From Clostridiales bacterium (GTDB taxonomy: Bacteria; Bacillota; Clostridia; Christensenellales; Borkfalkiaceae), in NCBI GenBank assembly GCA_015055965.1, contig SVHG01000019.1:1-42174 (forward strand): a stretch of DNA of 42,174 nt. Direction: 5' to 3'. The position numbers and the translations under genes are program-made. Positions 42,102-42,174 of this stretch are shown here, piece after piece; the stretch's first letter is position 1, and each line of letters starts with the position of its first letter. Below the pieces are notes generated by a model. That model was not told where the DNA came from, made no database searches, and saw only the letters and a list, made by a program, of their open reading frames with translations.

Positions 42102-42174
42102 TGATATGCACCCCAAAAGTTAGACAAATTTTTGGAGGTGCATATTTTTATGAAAGAAAGGAAAAGAACGAATA
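42102..42174 (+). mobile_element. Left end of an IS3-family (IS150-like) insertion sequence, cut by the window end
   Basis: The terminal sequence TGATATGCACCCCAAAAGTT followed by AGACA matches the common IS3-family end style (CCCCAAAAGTTAGAC). ATATGCACC (42104-42112) pairs with GGTGCATAT (42137-42145), and CCAAAA with TTTTTGG, a hairpin that hides the GGAGG ribosome site of the transposase gene when read from outside. Confidence 0.78.
42150..42174 (+). CDS. Start of a probable IS3-family transposase OrfA (partial)
   Basis: The ATG at 42150 lies 11 nt after GGAGG (42134-42138). Eight codons are present before the window ends (MKERKRTN). The basic N-terminus fits the helix-turn-helix OrfA of IS3 elements, but identity rests mainly on the adjacent IS end. 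Confidence 0.6.

Overview
The window looks like a chromosome segment of an uncultured, low-GC, Gram-positive-type gut clostridium. The evidence is AT-rich intergenic DNA, strong AGGAGG-like ribosome sites, sigma-A type promoters (TTGACA/TTGCAA, 17 nt, TATAAT), a CIRCE element, lipoprotein signal peptides and Ser-rich surface proteins with C-terminal membrane tails. The assignment to Clostridia, perhaps a Christensenellales-like lineage, is inference from protein style only. No rRNA, tRNA, phage or CRISPR gene was seen.

Layout. 1-4.95 kb: the tail of an unknown gene, then a giant secreted lipase-like protein fused to BspA-type leucine-rich repeats. 5-19 kb: mostly single-gene housekeeping units, each with its own promoter and terminator. 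These are an M29 aminopeptidase, a cysteine-synthase-like PLP enzyme, an N-acetylhexosamine 1-kinase followed by galE, a ComF phosphoribosyltransferase, an acidic zinc-ribbon protein, class II aldolase (minus strand), a TM1266-type ACT regulator, a two-gene ABC importer without ATPase, a solo MazF, a CIRCE-controlled Hsp20, a low-Mr phosphatase, a YccF protein and a small unknown protein. A 420-bp gap at 6.2-6.6 kb holds a REP-like palindrome and an array of mini-hairpins.

19-39.6 kb: one long co-directional locus of 11 genes behind a strong promoter flanked by TGTTTA-N-TAAACA palindromes. It encodes a Gfo/Idh/MocA oxidoreductase, a GH114-like lipoprotein, a CUT1-type sugar importer (binding protein and two permeases, no ATPase) and six secreted or surface proteins. 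Those six carry repeated carbohydrate-binding-like modules, MBG, Big-2, GLUG, beta-helix, metallophosphoesterase and DUF4874/DUF4832 domains. Three of them end in a Cys-containing C-terminal membrane tail that is not LPXTG. A convergent LacI-family regulator (39.6-40.6 kb) is the obvious candidate for the palindromes. The best reading is a glycan capture and uptake island; GH114, NahK and GalE make a galactosamine-type substrate a reasonable guess, but that is inference.

40.7-42.2 kb: a GNAT-like acyltransferase, three terminator-like hairpins, a guanine-type purine riboswitch with its own promoter, and the left end of an IS3-family element cut by the window edge.

The most unusual pattern is a 13-15 nt sequence (core TAATCGACYTATA) that occurs five times, plus two diverged copies, always between genes and mostly as the loop of an intrinsic terminator.
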